From assembly GCF_002270485.1 (NCBI RefSeq), contig NZ_NQOG01000018.1, positions 1 through 57,573 of the forward strand: a stretch of 57,573 nucleotides of DNA, written 5' to 3'. The DNA is from Anaerostipes hominis (ex Lee et al. 2021). Lineage in GTDB: Bacteria; Bacillota; Clostridia; Lachnospirales; Lachnospiraceae. The position numbers and the translations under genes were made by a program. Shown one piece after another: positions 30,669-39,876 of this stretch (its first letter is position 1; every line of letters starts with the position of its first letter). Under the pieces are notes generated by a model. The model was not told the DNA's origin. It was given only the letters and a program-made list of their open reading frames with translations, and did no database searches.

Positions 30669-32810
30669 ATGGATATCATCAATATTTTAAAAGACGAGCT
30701 GGGAATCAAAAGAGCACAGGCGGAGACGGCAGTCAAGCTGATTGACGAAGGAAATACGATACCGTTCATTGCTCGCTACCGAAAAGAGATGACCGGCTCT
30801 TTGGACGACGAGACACTCAGGAACCTGGACGAGAGACTGAAATATTTAAGAAATCTTCAGGACAGAAAGGATGCGGTTTTAAAGAGCATTGAGGAGCAGG
30901 GAAAGCTGAGTGAGGAGCTGAAAAAGCAGATTGAGGAGGCGGTGACCTTAGTCACTGTGGAGGACCTGTACCGGCCGTATAAGCAGAAGAAGCGGACCAG
31001 AGCTATGATCGCAAGAGAAAAGGGACTAAAACCTCTGGCTGATCTGATCTTTTTACAGGCTTCTGACGATCCTGCCAGAGAGGCTGAAAAGTTTATTGAT
31101 CCGGAAAAAGGAACAGAGACACCGGAAGATGCCCTCCAGGGAGCCAAAGATATTCTCGCGGAGATGATCTCGGATGATGCCAAATACCGTGAATGGATCA
31201 GAAGATCCTATAAAGAACATGGAAGGATTTTGTCCGCTGCTAAAAAGCATGGAAAGAAATCTGTCTATGAGATGTACTATGACTTTGAAGAACCGGTAAA
31301 AAAAGCCGCCGGATACAGAATATTGGCTATGAACCGCGGGGAGAAAGAAGGGTTCCTTTCTGTAAAGATCGAGCCTGACAATGAAAAGATCGCGGCTTAT
31401 TTGGTCAGAAATGTGGTGAAGAAGCAGAAGCATCCCACTACAAAATATTTGCTGGAAGCGATCGAGGACAGTTATAAGAGGCTGATCGCACCTTCCATCG
31501 AAAGGGAGATCAGAAATGAATTGACGGAACAGGCAGAGACGGAGGCTATCAAGCTTTTCGGCAAAAATCTGGAGCAGCTCCTCATGCAGCCGCCCATCGC
31601 GGGACAGGTCGTCCTCGGATGGGACCCTGCGTTCCGAACGGGATGTAAATTGGCTGTGGTGGATTCGACAGGAAAAGTCCTGGACACGGTGGTGATCTAT
31701 CCGACGGCGCCTCAGAACAAAGTGGAAGAGGCCAAAAAGACAGTAAAAAACCTGATCAAAAAATATGGGATTACGCTGATCTCGATAGGTAACGGGACTG
31801 CCTCCAGGGAATCAGAACAGATTGTAGTGGAACTTTTAAAAGAGATAAAAGAACCGGTACAGTATGTGATAACCAATGAAGCCGGTGCTTCGGTCTATTC
31901 TGCGAGCAAACTGGCGACGGAGGAATTTCCGAACTTCGATGTGGGTCAGAGAAGCGCAGCCTCCATTGCGAGAAGGGTTCAGGACCCGCTCTCGGAACTG
32001 GTAAAGATCGAGCCGAAAGCGATCGGTGTGGGACAATACCAGCATGATATGAACCAGAAACAGCTCTCCGGAGCTCTGGCAGGAGTCGTGGAGTCAACCG
32101 TCAACAAGGTGGGCGTGGATTTGAATACGGCATCTGCTTCGCTGCTGGAATATGTGTCTGGTGTTTCCAGGACGGTGGCAAAAAATATTGTTTCTTACCG
32201 GGAGGAAAACGGGAAATTTACCAGCAGGAGAGAACTTTTAAAAGTTGCCAAGCTGGGACCGAAAGCCTATGAGCAGTGCGCGGGCTTTCTGAGGATTTCG
32301 GGAGGAAAGAATCCGCTGGATGCCACCGGAGTGCATCCTGAGACTTATAAAGAAACTGACCAGCTGTTACAGAGGCTGGGATACTCGGTAAAAGAGCTTT
32401 CCAGCCAGGGATTTCAGGACATAGGGAAAAAGATTACGGATTATCGGAAACTTTCCGGGGAATTGGGAGTGGGAGAGATCACACTCCGGGATATTGTGAA
32501 AGAACTGGAGAAGCCGGGGCGTGATCCGAGAGAGGATATGCCGAAACCGATTTTAAGGACGGACGTCATGGAGATGGAGGACCTGAAGGAAGGGATGAAG
32601 CTGAAAGGCACTGTGAGAAATGTCATCGACTTCGGAGCCTTTGTGGACATCGGAGTCCATCAGGACGGGCTGGTGCACATCTCCCAGATGGCCGACCATT
32701 TTGTGAAACATCCTCTGGAAGTGGTCAGCGTGGGCGATGTGGTGGAAGTGACCGTACTGAGTGTGGATCAGGAGAAGAAGAGAATACAGCTTTCCATGCG
32801 AGAGTCTTAA
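30669..32810 (+). CDS. tex: Tex-family S1 RNA-binding protein
   Basis: This 713-residue protein has the Tex/Spt6 layout: N-terminal helical region (residues 1-190), YqgF/RuvC-like domain with LGWDPAFRTGCKLAVVDSTG (about 315-440), helix-hairpin-helix (VGVDLNTASASLLEYVSGVS, about 477-496) and a C-terminal S1 domain (KLKGTVRNVIDFGAFVDIGV, from about 643). Tex binds nucleic acids and influences transcription and stress survival. The stop is one base from the stop of the convergent SDR gene. Confidence 0.95.
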   Translation: MDIINILKDELGIKRAQAETAVKLIDEGNTIPFIARYRKEMTGSLDDETLRNLDERLKYLRNLQDRKDAVLKSIEEQGKLSEELKKQIEEAVTLVTVEDLYRPYKQKKRTRAMIAREKGLKPLADLIFLQASDDPAREAEKFIDPEKGTETPEDALQGAKDILAEMISDDAKYREWIRRSYKEHGRILSAAKKHGKKSVYEMYYDFEEPVKKAAGYRILAMNRGEKEGFLSVKIEPDNEKIAAYLVRNVVKKQKHPTTKYLLEAIEDSYKRLIAPSIEREIRNELTEQAETEAIKLFGKNLEQLLMQPPIAGQVVLGWDPAFRTGCKLAVVDSTGKVLDTVVIYPTAPQNKVEEAKKTVKNLIKKYGITLISIGNGTASRESEQIVVELLKEIKEPVQYVITNEAGASVYSASKLATEEFPNFDVGQRSAASIARRVQDPLSELVKIEPKAIGVGQYQHDMNQKQLSGALAGVVESTVNKVGVDLNTASASLLEYVSGVSRTVAKNIVSYREENGKFTSRRELLKVAKLGPKAYEQCAGFLRISGGKNPLDATGVHPETYKETDQLLQRLGYSVKELSSQGFQDIGKKITDYRKLSGELGVGEITLRDIVKELEKPGRDPREDMPKPILRTDVMEMEDLKEGMKLKGTVRNVIDFGAFVDIGVHQDGLVHISQMADHFVKHPLEVVSVGDVVEVTVLSVDQEKKRIQLSMRES

Positions 32811-32811
32811 T

Positions 32812-33534
32812 TTACCAGCCTCCGGAGAAGGTGATGACCTCTCCCGTCAGATACCGGGGTGCGGTGCAGGTATGATAGATCATTTCTGCGGCTTCCCTGG
32901 GATCGGCAATCCGGTCTGCCGGTATCTCCTGCCGGATCATGTCTTTTTCTTCTTCGGTGAATCCGGAGTTCATTTCTGTGTCGATCATGCCGAACGCCAC
33001 TGCGTTCACGGAGATATTGCTGGGTGCAACCTCCTTGGCCAGGGCTTTCGTAAACGTGTTGACGGCGCCTTTGGCGGCAGAGTACAGCACCTCACAGGAG
33101 GCGCCTGTGTCACCCCACACGGAAGATACGTTGAGGATCGTACCGGATTGCCGGCGGATCATATGAGGGAGGACACTTTTGCAGGAGGCAAACATTGGCA
33201 TCACATTGGTGTGGAATATTTCCTGCCAGTCTTTTTCGGTGGTATCAGTAAACAGGCCCACTCTGGAAATTCCTGCATTGTTTACAAGGCAGTCCAGTTT
33301 TCCAAAATGAGAGATTGTCTCCCGGATCATCCGGTCTACGAAAGAGGAACTGGATATATCACCTGTAAAAGAAAGGCATTGGACGCCGAACCTTTTGATG
33401 TTTTGTTCTAGGGATGCGAGGCATTCGGGATGACGGTAACCGTGGATTGCCACATTCCAGCCGTTTTGGGCAAAGACCAGAGCTGTTTCTCTGCCGATGC
33501 CTCTGGAACTGCCTGTGATGAGTACTGTATTCAT
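32812..33534 (-). CDS. SDR-family oxidoreductase (FabG-like)
   Basis: This 240-residue protein has the short-chain dehydrogenase motifs TGSSRGIGRE (cofactor loop, 7-16), NNAG, Ser of NVSSVWG, and YSAAK (catalytic Tyr and Lys), then VNAVAFGMIDTEM. The missing Asp/Arg rules for cofactor choice are ambiguous; the Tyr-Arg-His after the second strand (HGYRHPE) suggests NADPH. ATG 33534 is preceded by AGGAGGAG; an upstream continuation of the frame runs into the divergent promoter and is rejected. It is likely a ketoacyl or ketone reductase of unknown substrate, with a separate promoter facing the LytR_C gene. Confidence 0.85.
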   Translation of the reverse strand: MNTVLITGSSRGIGRETALVFAQNGWNVAIHGYRHPECLASLEQNIKRFGVQCLSFTGDISSSSFVDRMIRETISHFGKLDCLVNNAGISRVGLFTDTTEKDWQEIFHTNVMPMFASCKSVLPHMIRRQSGTILNVSSVWGDTGASCEVLYSAAKGAVNTFTKALAKEVAPSNISVNAVAFGMIDTEMNSGFTEEEKDMIRQEIPADRIADPREAAEMIYHTCTAPRYLTGEVITFSGGW

Positions 33535-33570
33535 AGCTTCTCCTCCTGGATTTAAGAAAACTTTAAGGAG

Positions 33571-33618
33571 AGTATAGCATATAGTTTTGTTGAAATAAAT
33601 CGATTTATTTGGTATACT
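33571..33618. promoter_or_regulatory. Divergent promoters sharing an 18-bp palindrome
   Basis: The rightward promoter TTGAAA (33590-33595), 17 bases, TATACT (33613-33618) is clear. The leftward -10 TATACT is at 33571-33576, with a poor -35. AAATAAAT-CG-ATTTATTT (33593-33610) is a perfect palindrome overlapping the rightward -35 and the upstream side of the leftward promoter. It is a candidate operator of unknown repressor. Confidence 0.65.
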
Positions 33619-33649
33619 GAACGGAGTTTCAAGGGAAGGAGCATGAGAA

Positions 33650-34915
33650 ATGGCCAGAAGAGCAAGGAGAAAAGCAGGAGCCGGGGCGATCATCCTGCGC
33701 ATATTGGTAGTCATCGTATTATCAGCTGCGGTAGGTATCGGTTCTTTTGCAGGGAGTAAAGCATTTTTTCTGAATAGATTTAAAAAAGACAAAAAAGATA
33801 AAATAGCGGAGGCGTTAAAGGCAGAGAGCCAGGAAAGGGTGGATATCTCTCTGATCAGAGTAAAAGATGCCTTATCGATCCGCATCTATCATAACAAGGA
33901 TAAACAGATGGTTTTTGTACCGATCAGAAAGGACACCATACTGACTCTGGACAACGACGGAGTCAAAGCCATGGGCGGAGACACGAAGACAGCGACTGTC
34001 GAGCAGCTGGCAGAGAAGGCCAAAGACATCAAAGTCATCAAGGCACAGGTGGAAAAGACTCTGGGAATTACCATTGGCAGCTATGAGAGCTTGTCACAGA
34101 AGAACTTCACAAAGGCAGTGAACAATGCCGGAGAAGTAGAACTGGATCTCGAAAAAGAAGTGGCTTACAAAGACCAGAACAAGATGCTGGTCCATATTCC
34201 TGCGGGGAATAACACGATTAATGGGAACCAGGCACTGGGAATGATCCTTGACAGCAGCCAGTTCAGCGACGAGAATGAGCACATCGCTCTGGTCGGGGAA
34301 CTGACGGTTAAAATAGCGCAGAGTATCAACAAGAAGTCATTAAACGACTATAAAAAGTTTGCGAAAGATTATTATGGTAGCTATGCAAAGAGCAATGTGT
34401 CATATGACAGCATCAAAGACAATCTGAGCAGGATGCATGAGGTCAGCGCCAAGGACGTTACCTATCTGATCCTTACCGGTACCGACGAAGGGGAAAGCTT
34501 TAAGCTGGATACAAAGAAAACGAAAGAGATGTTTGATGAGCTTCTCTCAGAAAACGGGGGAGTTCCGAAATCATCCGGTTCAGAAAAAACAACAAAAAAG
34601 GAAACAACAACAACGACGGAAAAGAAAGAAGAGACAGAAGTATCTTCAAAGGGAATCTCTATTGAGATCCAGAACTCCACAAGGATCAGCGGTCTTGCCG
34701 GAAGCTGGAAAGACAAGCTTTCGGGAGACGGATTCACGATTGGAAGCATCAAGACGAACCGACAGGGAACTCTGACCGACACAAAGATCATAGTTGCGAA
34801 AAAGGGTATGGGCGAAGACCTGAAAAAGTATTTCAAAAATCCAATCATTGAGGTCGGAAGTGTTGACAGCGGTGCACAGATCTGCATCATCCTTGGAACC
34901 AACGATGATATTTAG
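33650..34915 (+). CDS. LCP-like protein with C-terminal LytR_C domain
   Basis: This 421-residue protein has a basic N-terminus and one membrane helix (about residues 12-33: IILRILVVIVLSAAVGIGSF), so most of it should be outside the membrane. Residues 55-270 resemble the LytR-CpsA-Psr fold (SLIRVKDALSIRIYHN, then NFTKAVNNAGEVELDLEKEV), but the arginine-rich catalytic residues are not obvious. A Thr/Lys/Glu-rich linker (about 305-340) leads to a LytR_C domain (342-421: ISIEIQNSTRISGLAGSWKD). A role in attaching or managing cell-wall polymers is inferred. Confidence 0.8.
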   Translation: MARRARRKAGAGAIILRILVVIVLSAAVGIGSFAGSKAFFLNRFKKDKKDKIAEALKAESQERVDISLIRVKDALSIRIYHNKDKQMVFVPIRKDTILTLDNDGVKAMGGDTKTATVEQLAEKAKDIKVIKAQVEKTLGITIGSYESLSQKNFTKAVNNAGEVELDLEKEVAYKDQNKMLVHIPAGNNTINGNQALGMILDSSQFSDENEHIALVGELTVKIAQSINKKSLNDYKKFAKDYYGSYAKSNVSYDSIKDNLSRMHEVSAKDVTYLILTGTDEGESFKLDTKKTKEMFDELLSENGGVPKSSGSEKTTKKETTTTTEKKEETEVSSKGISIEIQNSTRISGLAGSWKDKLSGDGFTIGSIKTNRQGTLTDTKIIVAKKGMGEDLKKYFKNPIIEVGSVDSGAQICIILGTNDDI

Positions 34916-34986
34916 CAGGGCAGAATAAAGGGTTTAAAAGAGGCCATACTAACATTAACGATGATGTTTATGTTAGGAGGCGTCCG

Positions 34987-35820
34987 GTGAAACGAAAAGA
35001 AGCATTTAGTATTATTATCGGAACATTTTGCATGGCGGCAGCTACCAATACAGTATTCCAGCCGTTCGGGATCGTCACAGGCGGTTTCGGCGGCCTTGGG
35101 ATCATCTTTGACAAGCTGTGGGGCATCCCTCTGTGGATGACGAACGTTACGCTGAATGTTCCTCTTTTTATATTTGCATTCCGCTATAAGACAAGAAAAT
35201 TTATGCTGAGAACTATATGCAGCGATATTATGCTGACCGTCTTTTTAGGCGTGCTGCCCAGATTCTCATTTTTTCCGAAAGATTTTTATGTCAATCTGAT
35301 TCTGGGGGCCATCCTGATGGGGATCGGACTGGGGCTGGTGATGAAAGAAAGGACGTCCACGGGGGGAACGGATCTGTTGGCGTTTTTGCTGCACGTTGTA
35401 TTTCCGCATATGAGCATTCCCATGCTTCTTGGTATGCTGGACGGCGCGATCGTACTGTTCGGCGCTTTTATTTTCGGAGTCGAGAAAACAAGTTTTGCGC
35501 TTCTTGTCATATATGGGATCACGAAGATCACAGACAGTGTGATCGAAGGCTTCCAGGTTTCCAAGCTGGTGTTTGTGATCAGCCGGCATCAGGAACAGAT
35601 ATCGGAACAGATTTTGTTCCACATGGGCCGCGGAGTGACCAAGCTTTCTTCTATGGGAGCCTATACCGGGCAGAGTAAAGAGACTCTGATGTGCATCGTA
35701 TCAAAGAAGGAAGTGCCTGTGTTAAAGAAAATCGTCATGGAAACAGACCCGAAAGCATTTGTGATTATATCTGACACAAGAGAGACAATAGGGGAGGGGT
35801 TTGTGGATTATACACAATAA
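34987..35820 (+). CDS. YitT-family membrane protein (DUF161 plus DUF2179)
   Basis: This 277-residue protein has five to six N-terminal helices (residues 1-180: FCMAAATNTVFQPFGIVTGG is the family signature), then a cytoplasmic DUF2179 domain (about 195-277: VFVISRHQEQISEQILFHMG, then VTKLSSMGAYTGQSKETLMC). The function is unknown. GTG 34987 lies nine bases after AGGAGG. No terminator is clear; a T-rich tract follows near 35845. Confidence 0.9.
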   Translation: MKRKEAFSIIIGTFCMAAATNTVFQPFGIVTGGFGGLGIIFDKLWGIPLWMTNVTLNVPLFIFAFRYKTRKFMLRTICSDIMLTVFLGVLPRFSFFPKDFYVNLILGAILMGIGLGLVMKERTSTGGTDLLAFLLHVVFPHMSIPMLLGMLDGAIVLFGAFIFGVEKTSFALLVIYGITKITDSVIEGFQVSKLVFVISRHQEQISEQILFHMGRGVTKLSSMGAYTGQSKETLMCIVSKKEVPVLKKIVMETDPKAFVIISDTRETIGEGFVDYTQ

Positions 35821-35910
35821 AATAAAAAAGTTACTATCTTTCTCTTTTTTTTTTGTATATTTTGCTATATAGTATTAGAAAAGGTCGGTAATAAGAAAGG
35901 GCGTGTAAAT

Positions 35911-36996
35911 ATGATTTCAAATCAAATCCTGCAGGAGACATTAGATGGAATCCACAGTATTTCCAACGTGGATCTGTATGTGATAGATTTAAACGGAAAG
36001 ATTCTGGCGAAAACAAAGGAGACGGAGGCAGAGGACGAAGACACACTGAAGGGCTTCATCAATTCCGTGGCCGAGAGCCAGGTTGTGGGCGGCAAGCAGT
36101 ATTTTAAAATCTTTGACGACAAACGTCTGGAGTATGTGCTTTTAGCTGACGGAGAGAGTGAGAGCATGTATATGGTGGCAAAGATGGCGGTATTTCAGAT
36201 TGAAAGCCTGCTTGTCGCCTATAAAGAGAGGTTTGACAAGGATAATTTTATAAAAAATCTTCTTCTCGATAATCTTCTCCTGGTGGATATTTATAACCGG
36301 GCCAAGAAGCTGAATATCGATATTGAGGCCACAAGAGTTGCCTATCTGATCGAAGCTGCCTACGGCAAAGATCAAAATCTGGTGGAGACAGTGAAGCAGC
36401 TGGAGAATACTACAGATGATGACTTTATTGCCGCTGTCGATGAAAAAAGCATCGTTTTGGTGAAGGAAGTCTGTGTAAATGCTCAGTCAAAGCAATTTGT
36501 CAAGACGGCTGAGAAGCTTTTGAAAAACCTGAAAAGTGTCGGGATCAATGACGCAAGAATTGCTGTCGGGACCATAGCCAAGGGGATCAAGGATGTGTCC
36601 CGGTCTTACAAAGAGGCACAGATCGCTCTTGAGGTAGATAAGATTTTTTATGAAAACAAAGAGGTGGTAGCCTATGACCAGCTGGGCATCGGAAGGCTGA
36701 TCTATCAGCTGCCCCTGCCGCTATGCAAAATGTTCATAAAAGAGGTGTTTGGGGATTATTCTCCGGAGGAGATCGACGATGAGACATTGGCAACGATCTA
36801 TAAGTTTTTTGAGAACAATCTGAATGTTTCCGAAACGTCCAGGCAGTTGTATATACATAGAAATACTCTTGTGTACCGCCTGGATAAAATACAGAAAAGC
36901 ACAAACCTGGACCTGAGGAATTTTGAGGATGCCATTGCTTTTAAAATTGCTCTGATGGTCGTACAGTATATGAAGCATATGAATACACTTGGATAA
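35911..36996 (+). CDS. CdaR/PucR-type helix-turn-helix regulator
   Basis: This 361-residue protein has an N-terminal sugar-diacid-recognition-like sensor (residues 1-130: MISNQILQETLDGIHSISNV), a central GGDEF-like/CdaR linker (about 150-280) and a C-terminal HTH_30 (FFENNLNVSETSRQLYIHRN, then TLVYRLDKIQKSTNLDLRNF). It lies just upstream of ftsE with a 24-base gap and probably contributes to the same transcript. Such regulators are found upstream of ftsEX in several Lachnospiraceae. Its ligand is not known. Confidence 0.85.
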   Translation: MISNQILQETLDGIHSISNVDLYVIDLNGKILAKTKETEAEDEDTLKGFINSVAESQVVGGKQYFKIFDDKRLEYVLLADGESESMYMVAKMAVFQIESLLVAYKERFDKDNFIKNLLLDNLLLVDIYNRAKKLNIDIEATRVAYLIEAAYGKDQNLVETVKQLENTTDDDFIAAVDEKSIVLVKEVCVNAQSKQFVKTAEKLLKNLKSVGINDARIAVGTIAKGIKDVSRSYKEAQIALEVDKIFYENKEVVAYDQLGIGRLIYQLPLPLCKMFIKEVFGDYSPEEIDDETLATIYKFFENNLNVSETSRQLYIHRNTLVYRLDKIQKSTNLDLRNFEDAIAFKIALMVVQYMKHMNTLG

Positions 36997-37020
36997 GCGT
37001 GTGAGAGGGGAGTTATTTCT

Positions 37021-37701
37021 ATGATTACACTGCAGAATGTGACGAAGGAGTACCAAAAAGGCAGCATAGGGCTGTACAACGTATCACTGGAGGTAAATAA
37101 AGGGGAATTTGCCTTCATAGTGGGTAAGAGCGGGTCTGGCAAGACGACACTGATCAAGCTGCTGCTAAAAGAACTGGAAGCGACCTCCGGGGACATCGTC
37201 GTCAACGGTTATCACTACCAGAAGATGAAGCGGCGGCAGATCCCGTATCTCAGGAGACAGATCGGCGTTGTTTTTCAGGATTTCCGGCTGCTTAGGGACC
37301 GGAGTATCTATGAGAATGTGGCGTTTGCACAGCAGGTGATCGAGGTGCCTAAAAGAGCCATGAAGCGGCAGGTGCAGAACGTCCTTGAGTTGGTGGGGCT
37401 GGGGAACAGGCTCAGGGCCCTGCCGGACGAATTATCCGGAGGCGAGCAGCAGAGGGTCGCCATTGCCAGAGCTTTGGTCAATCACCCGGCGCTTTTGCTG
37501 GCGGATGAACCTACGGGGAATCTGGACCCGCAGAATGCACAGGAAATTATGGATCTTCTGGTGGAAATCCAGAAGAGAGGAACGACGGTGATTGTCGTAA
37601 CTCATAATAAAGAAATTGTAAACCAGATGGGAAAACGGGTAATCGCCTTGAATGAGGGAGCAATCCATCACGATGAGAAAGGCGGTACATATGATATTTA
37701 G
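37021..37701 (+). CDS. ftsE: Cell-division ATP-binding protein FtsE
   Basis: This 226-residue ABC ATPase has Walker A VGKSGSGKTTL (37-47), the signature DELSGGEQQRVAIARA and Walker B LLLADEPTGNLDP. The start VTKEYQKGSIGLYNVSLEVN is typical of FtsE. It powers FtsX to switch on the external peptidoglycan hydrolase encoded two genes later. ATG 37021 has GAGGGGAG upstream. The 3' end overlaps ftsX by 11 bases. Confidence 0.95.
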   Translation: MITLQNVTKEYQKGSIGLYNVSLEVNKGEFAFIVGKSGSGKTTLIKLLLKELEATSGDIVVNGYHYQKMKRRQIPYLRRQIGVVFQDFRLLRDRSIYENVAFAQQVIEVPKRAMKRQVQNVLELVGLGNRLRALPDELSGGEQQRVAIARALVNHPALLLADEPTGNLDPQNAQEIMDLLVEIQKRGTTVIVVTHNKEIVNQMGKRVIALNEGAIHHDEKGGTYDI

Positions 37702-38599
37702 ACGGCTGGCCTATGGATTTAAAGAAGGGCTGAAAAACATTTTCAGAAACAAAATATTTTCTTTGGCAACGGTAGGGACGATCATGGCCTGTATTTTCCT
37801 TCTGGGAGTGACATTTTCCGTGCTCCTCAATGTAAGGGCTACGGTAAAACAGGCAGAAGATTCAGTGACCATTTCCGTATTCTTCGATGAAAAGCTGCCG
37901 GAGGGCGGGAAGGATGCCATCGGAAAGAAAATCAAATCTTACAAAGAAGTCCAGTCTGTCCGGTATGTATCGGCGGAAGAAGCGTGGGCAAAGTATAAAA
38001 AAGAAGTATTCAAGAATAATGAAGATCTTCTGGAGGGATTTGAGGGCAAGAACCCGTTAAATGAATCGGACTCCTATGAAGTCATGCTAAAAGACGTAAA
38101 GTATCACGGAAAAATGGTCAAGCAGTTTAAAGGCCTGGACGGAGTCAGAAAAGTAGAGTATGCGAAAGGAGCAGCAGAGGGTATTTCCAAAGCAAATCTC
38201 CTCGGAGCCTATGTAGCAGGGGCTATTATCCTGATTCTTTTGCTTGTGTCGGTCTTCCTCGTGAGCAACACCGTCTCTATCGGTATTGCGGTGAGAAAAG
38301 AAGAGATCGCCATTATGAGACTGATCGGTGCCACCAACCGGTTTATCAGGGCTCCATTTATTGTGGAGGGAGCCGTCATCGGGATCGTCGGCTCCCTGAT
38401 CCCGATGGGCGTCATTTATATAGGATATAAGGTGATTGTCAACTATATTATAGACAAATTTCATGTGCTGACTAATTTTATGGAGTTTGTTCCCGTAAAT
38501 CAGATCATGATTTATCTGATTCCCGCGTCTCTGTTGGTGGGGCTTGGCATCGGCTGTCTCGGAAGCAGCTTTACGATTCGCAAATACCTTAGAGTGTAG
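37691..38599 (+). CDS. ftsX: Cell-division membrane protein FtsX
   Basis: This 302-residue protein has one N-terminal helix (NIFRNKIFSLATVGTIMACI), an extracellular domain (about residues 55-165, AEDSVTISVFFDEKLP) and three C-terminal helices (from LLGAYVAGAIILILLLVSVF). This is the classic FtsX topology. ATG 37691 has AAAGGCGG upstream and overlaps the end of ftsE; earlier in-frame ATGs lack a site. FtsX transmits ATP-driven changes to the M23 protein downstream. Confidence 0.95.
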   Translation: MIFRRLAYGFKEGLKNIFRNKIFSLATVGTIMACIFLLGVTFSVLLNVRATVKQAEDSVTISVFFDEKLPEGGKDAIGKKIKSYKEVQSVRYVSAEEAWAKYKKEVFKNNEDLLEGFEGKNPLNESDSYEVMLKDVKYHGKMVKQFKGLDGVRKVEYAKGAAEGISKANLLGAYVAGAIILILLLVSVFLVSNTVSIGIAVRKEEIAIMRLIGATNRFIRAPFIVEGAVIGIVGSLIPMGVIYIGYKVIVNYIIDKFHVLTNFMEFVPVNQIMIYLIPASLLVGLGIGCLGSSFTIRKYLRV

Positions 38600-38609
38600 G
38601 AGGATTCCT

Positions 38610-39764
38610 ATGAAGAGAAAATATTTTGGTGTAATAGCATTTTTTTTGGCCGTATGTCTTTGTTTTGGGAGTATGCCGGGATTGGCAGTGAAGGCTGACA
38701 GCAAGACAGAAGACTTGAAGAATAAGGCAAAGAAAAAAGAAGAGGAAAACAAGGAGCTGGAAAAGAAGGTTTCCGGGATGGAAAAGGAAATCGAGGCCAT
38801 GGATCAAAAGATCGAGAAGGCTTCCGATAAAGCGGACAAGCTGGAAAAAAAGCTGAACGAAACGAAGAAGCAGGTGAGTGATACAAAAGAAAAGCTCAGT
38901 GAGGCAAAGGCATCTAAAGAGAAGCAATATAAGATTATGAGCAAACGGATAAAGTATCTCTACGAAAACGGGAACACAGGTTATATTGACGTCATCGTAC
39001 AGGCGAAATCTTTCAATGAGTTTCTGACAAGGCTTGACTATGTATCAAAGATCTCTAATTATGACAACAACATGTTTCACAAGCTCAGAAAGACTCAGGA
39101 CAAGATTGCTTTAGCTTCAAAAAAGCTGGAAGAAAGCTACAAGGAGATTAAAACTGTGACGAATGAGGCGAAGGCTGAAGAGGCCAAGATCGTCAGCCTG
39201 GCCGACAGTAAGAAATCGAAGCTGATACAGTTCCAGCAGAAGATTGCTTCCAACAAGGATCTGATGCGGAAGTATCAGGACCGCATAGATTACTACGATA
39301 CTGCCGCAAACAAGCCGTCCGGAGGAAACGCAGGGAACAGTCCTTCGTCCGGAAGTTCCAAACCCGGGGGCAGTTCTTCTTCACTGACATGGCCGGTCCC
39401 GTCCTGCCATACAGTCACTTCACCGTTTGGGAACCGGACACATCCGGTCCAGGGGGGAACGAAATTCCATGAAGGCATTGATATCGGAGCGCCAAAGGGT
39501 TCCACGGTAGTAGCAGCGGGAAGCGGCACTGTGGAAGTGGCAGGATACAGCCCGTATAACGGAAACTGGGTGAAGATCGACCACGGAAACGGATTGGAAA
39601 CGCTGTATCTGCATAATTCTTCTCTGAAAGTCTCAGCCGGACAGAGGGTCAGCAGGGGGCAGAAGATCGCATCATCCGGCTCCACCGGCATGTCCACCGG
39701 GCCGCATCTTCACTTTGCAGTAAAGAAAAACGGCAGCTATGTGAATCCGATGAATTATATGTGA
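38610..39764 (+). CDS. EnvC-like M23 peptidase with coiled coil
   Basis: This 384-residue secreted protein has a signal peptide (residues 1-30, FFLAVCLCFGSMPGLAVKA), a long coiled coil (33-230, Lys/Glu heptads) that would contact FtsX, a Gly/Ser/Pro linker (about 236-265) and a C-terminal M23 domain. Zinc ligands are visible in FHEGIDIGAPKGSTV and GPHLHFAVKK. It should cleave peptidoglycan crosslinks at division. ATG 38610 has AGGAGG upstream. A terminator follows at 39780. In related genomes an S41 peptidase gene is next; here it is 5 kb away. Confidence 0.93.
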   Translation: MKRKYFGVIAFFLAVCLCFGSMPGLAVKADSKTEDLKNKAKKKEEENKELEKKVSGMEKEIEAMDQKIEKASDKADKLEKKLNETKKQVSDTKEKLSEAKASKEKQYKIMSKRIKYLYENGNTGYIDVIVQAKSFNEFLTRLDYVSKISNYDNNMFHKLRKTQDKIALASKKLEESYKEIKTVTNEAKAEEAKIVSLADSKKSKLIQFQQKIASNKDLMRKYQDRIDYYDTAANKPSGGNAGNSPSSGSSKPGGSSSSLTWPVPSCHTVTSPFGNRTHPVQGGTKFHEGIDIGAPKGSTVVAAGSGTVEVAGYSPYNGNWVKIDHGNGLETLYLHNSSLKVSAGQRVSRGQKIASSGSTGMSTGPHLHFAVKKNGSYVNPMNYM

Positions 39765-39779
39765 CAGGAACTGTGGAAT

Positions 39780-39812
39780 CAGGGGTATGAAAAAAAGTCA
39801 TACCCCTGTTCT
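39780..39812 (+). terminator. Terminator of ftsE-ftsX-M23
   Basis: CAGGGGTATGA (39780-39790) pairs perfectly with TCATACCCCTG (39798-39808), followed by TTCTTTT. Confidence 0.9.
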
Positions 39813-39876
39813 TTTAATATATGAAAATTTCATAGTATAATTGATTTAAATGGATATCATGGGAAAGGAGTGGAGT

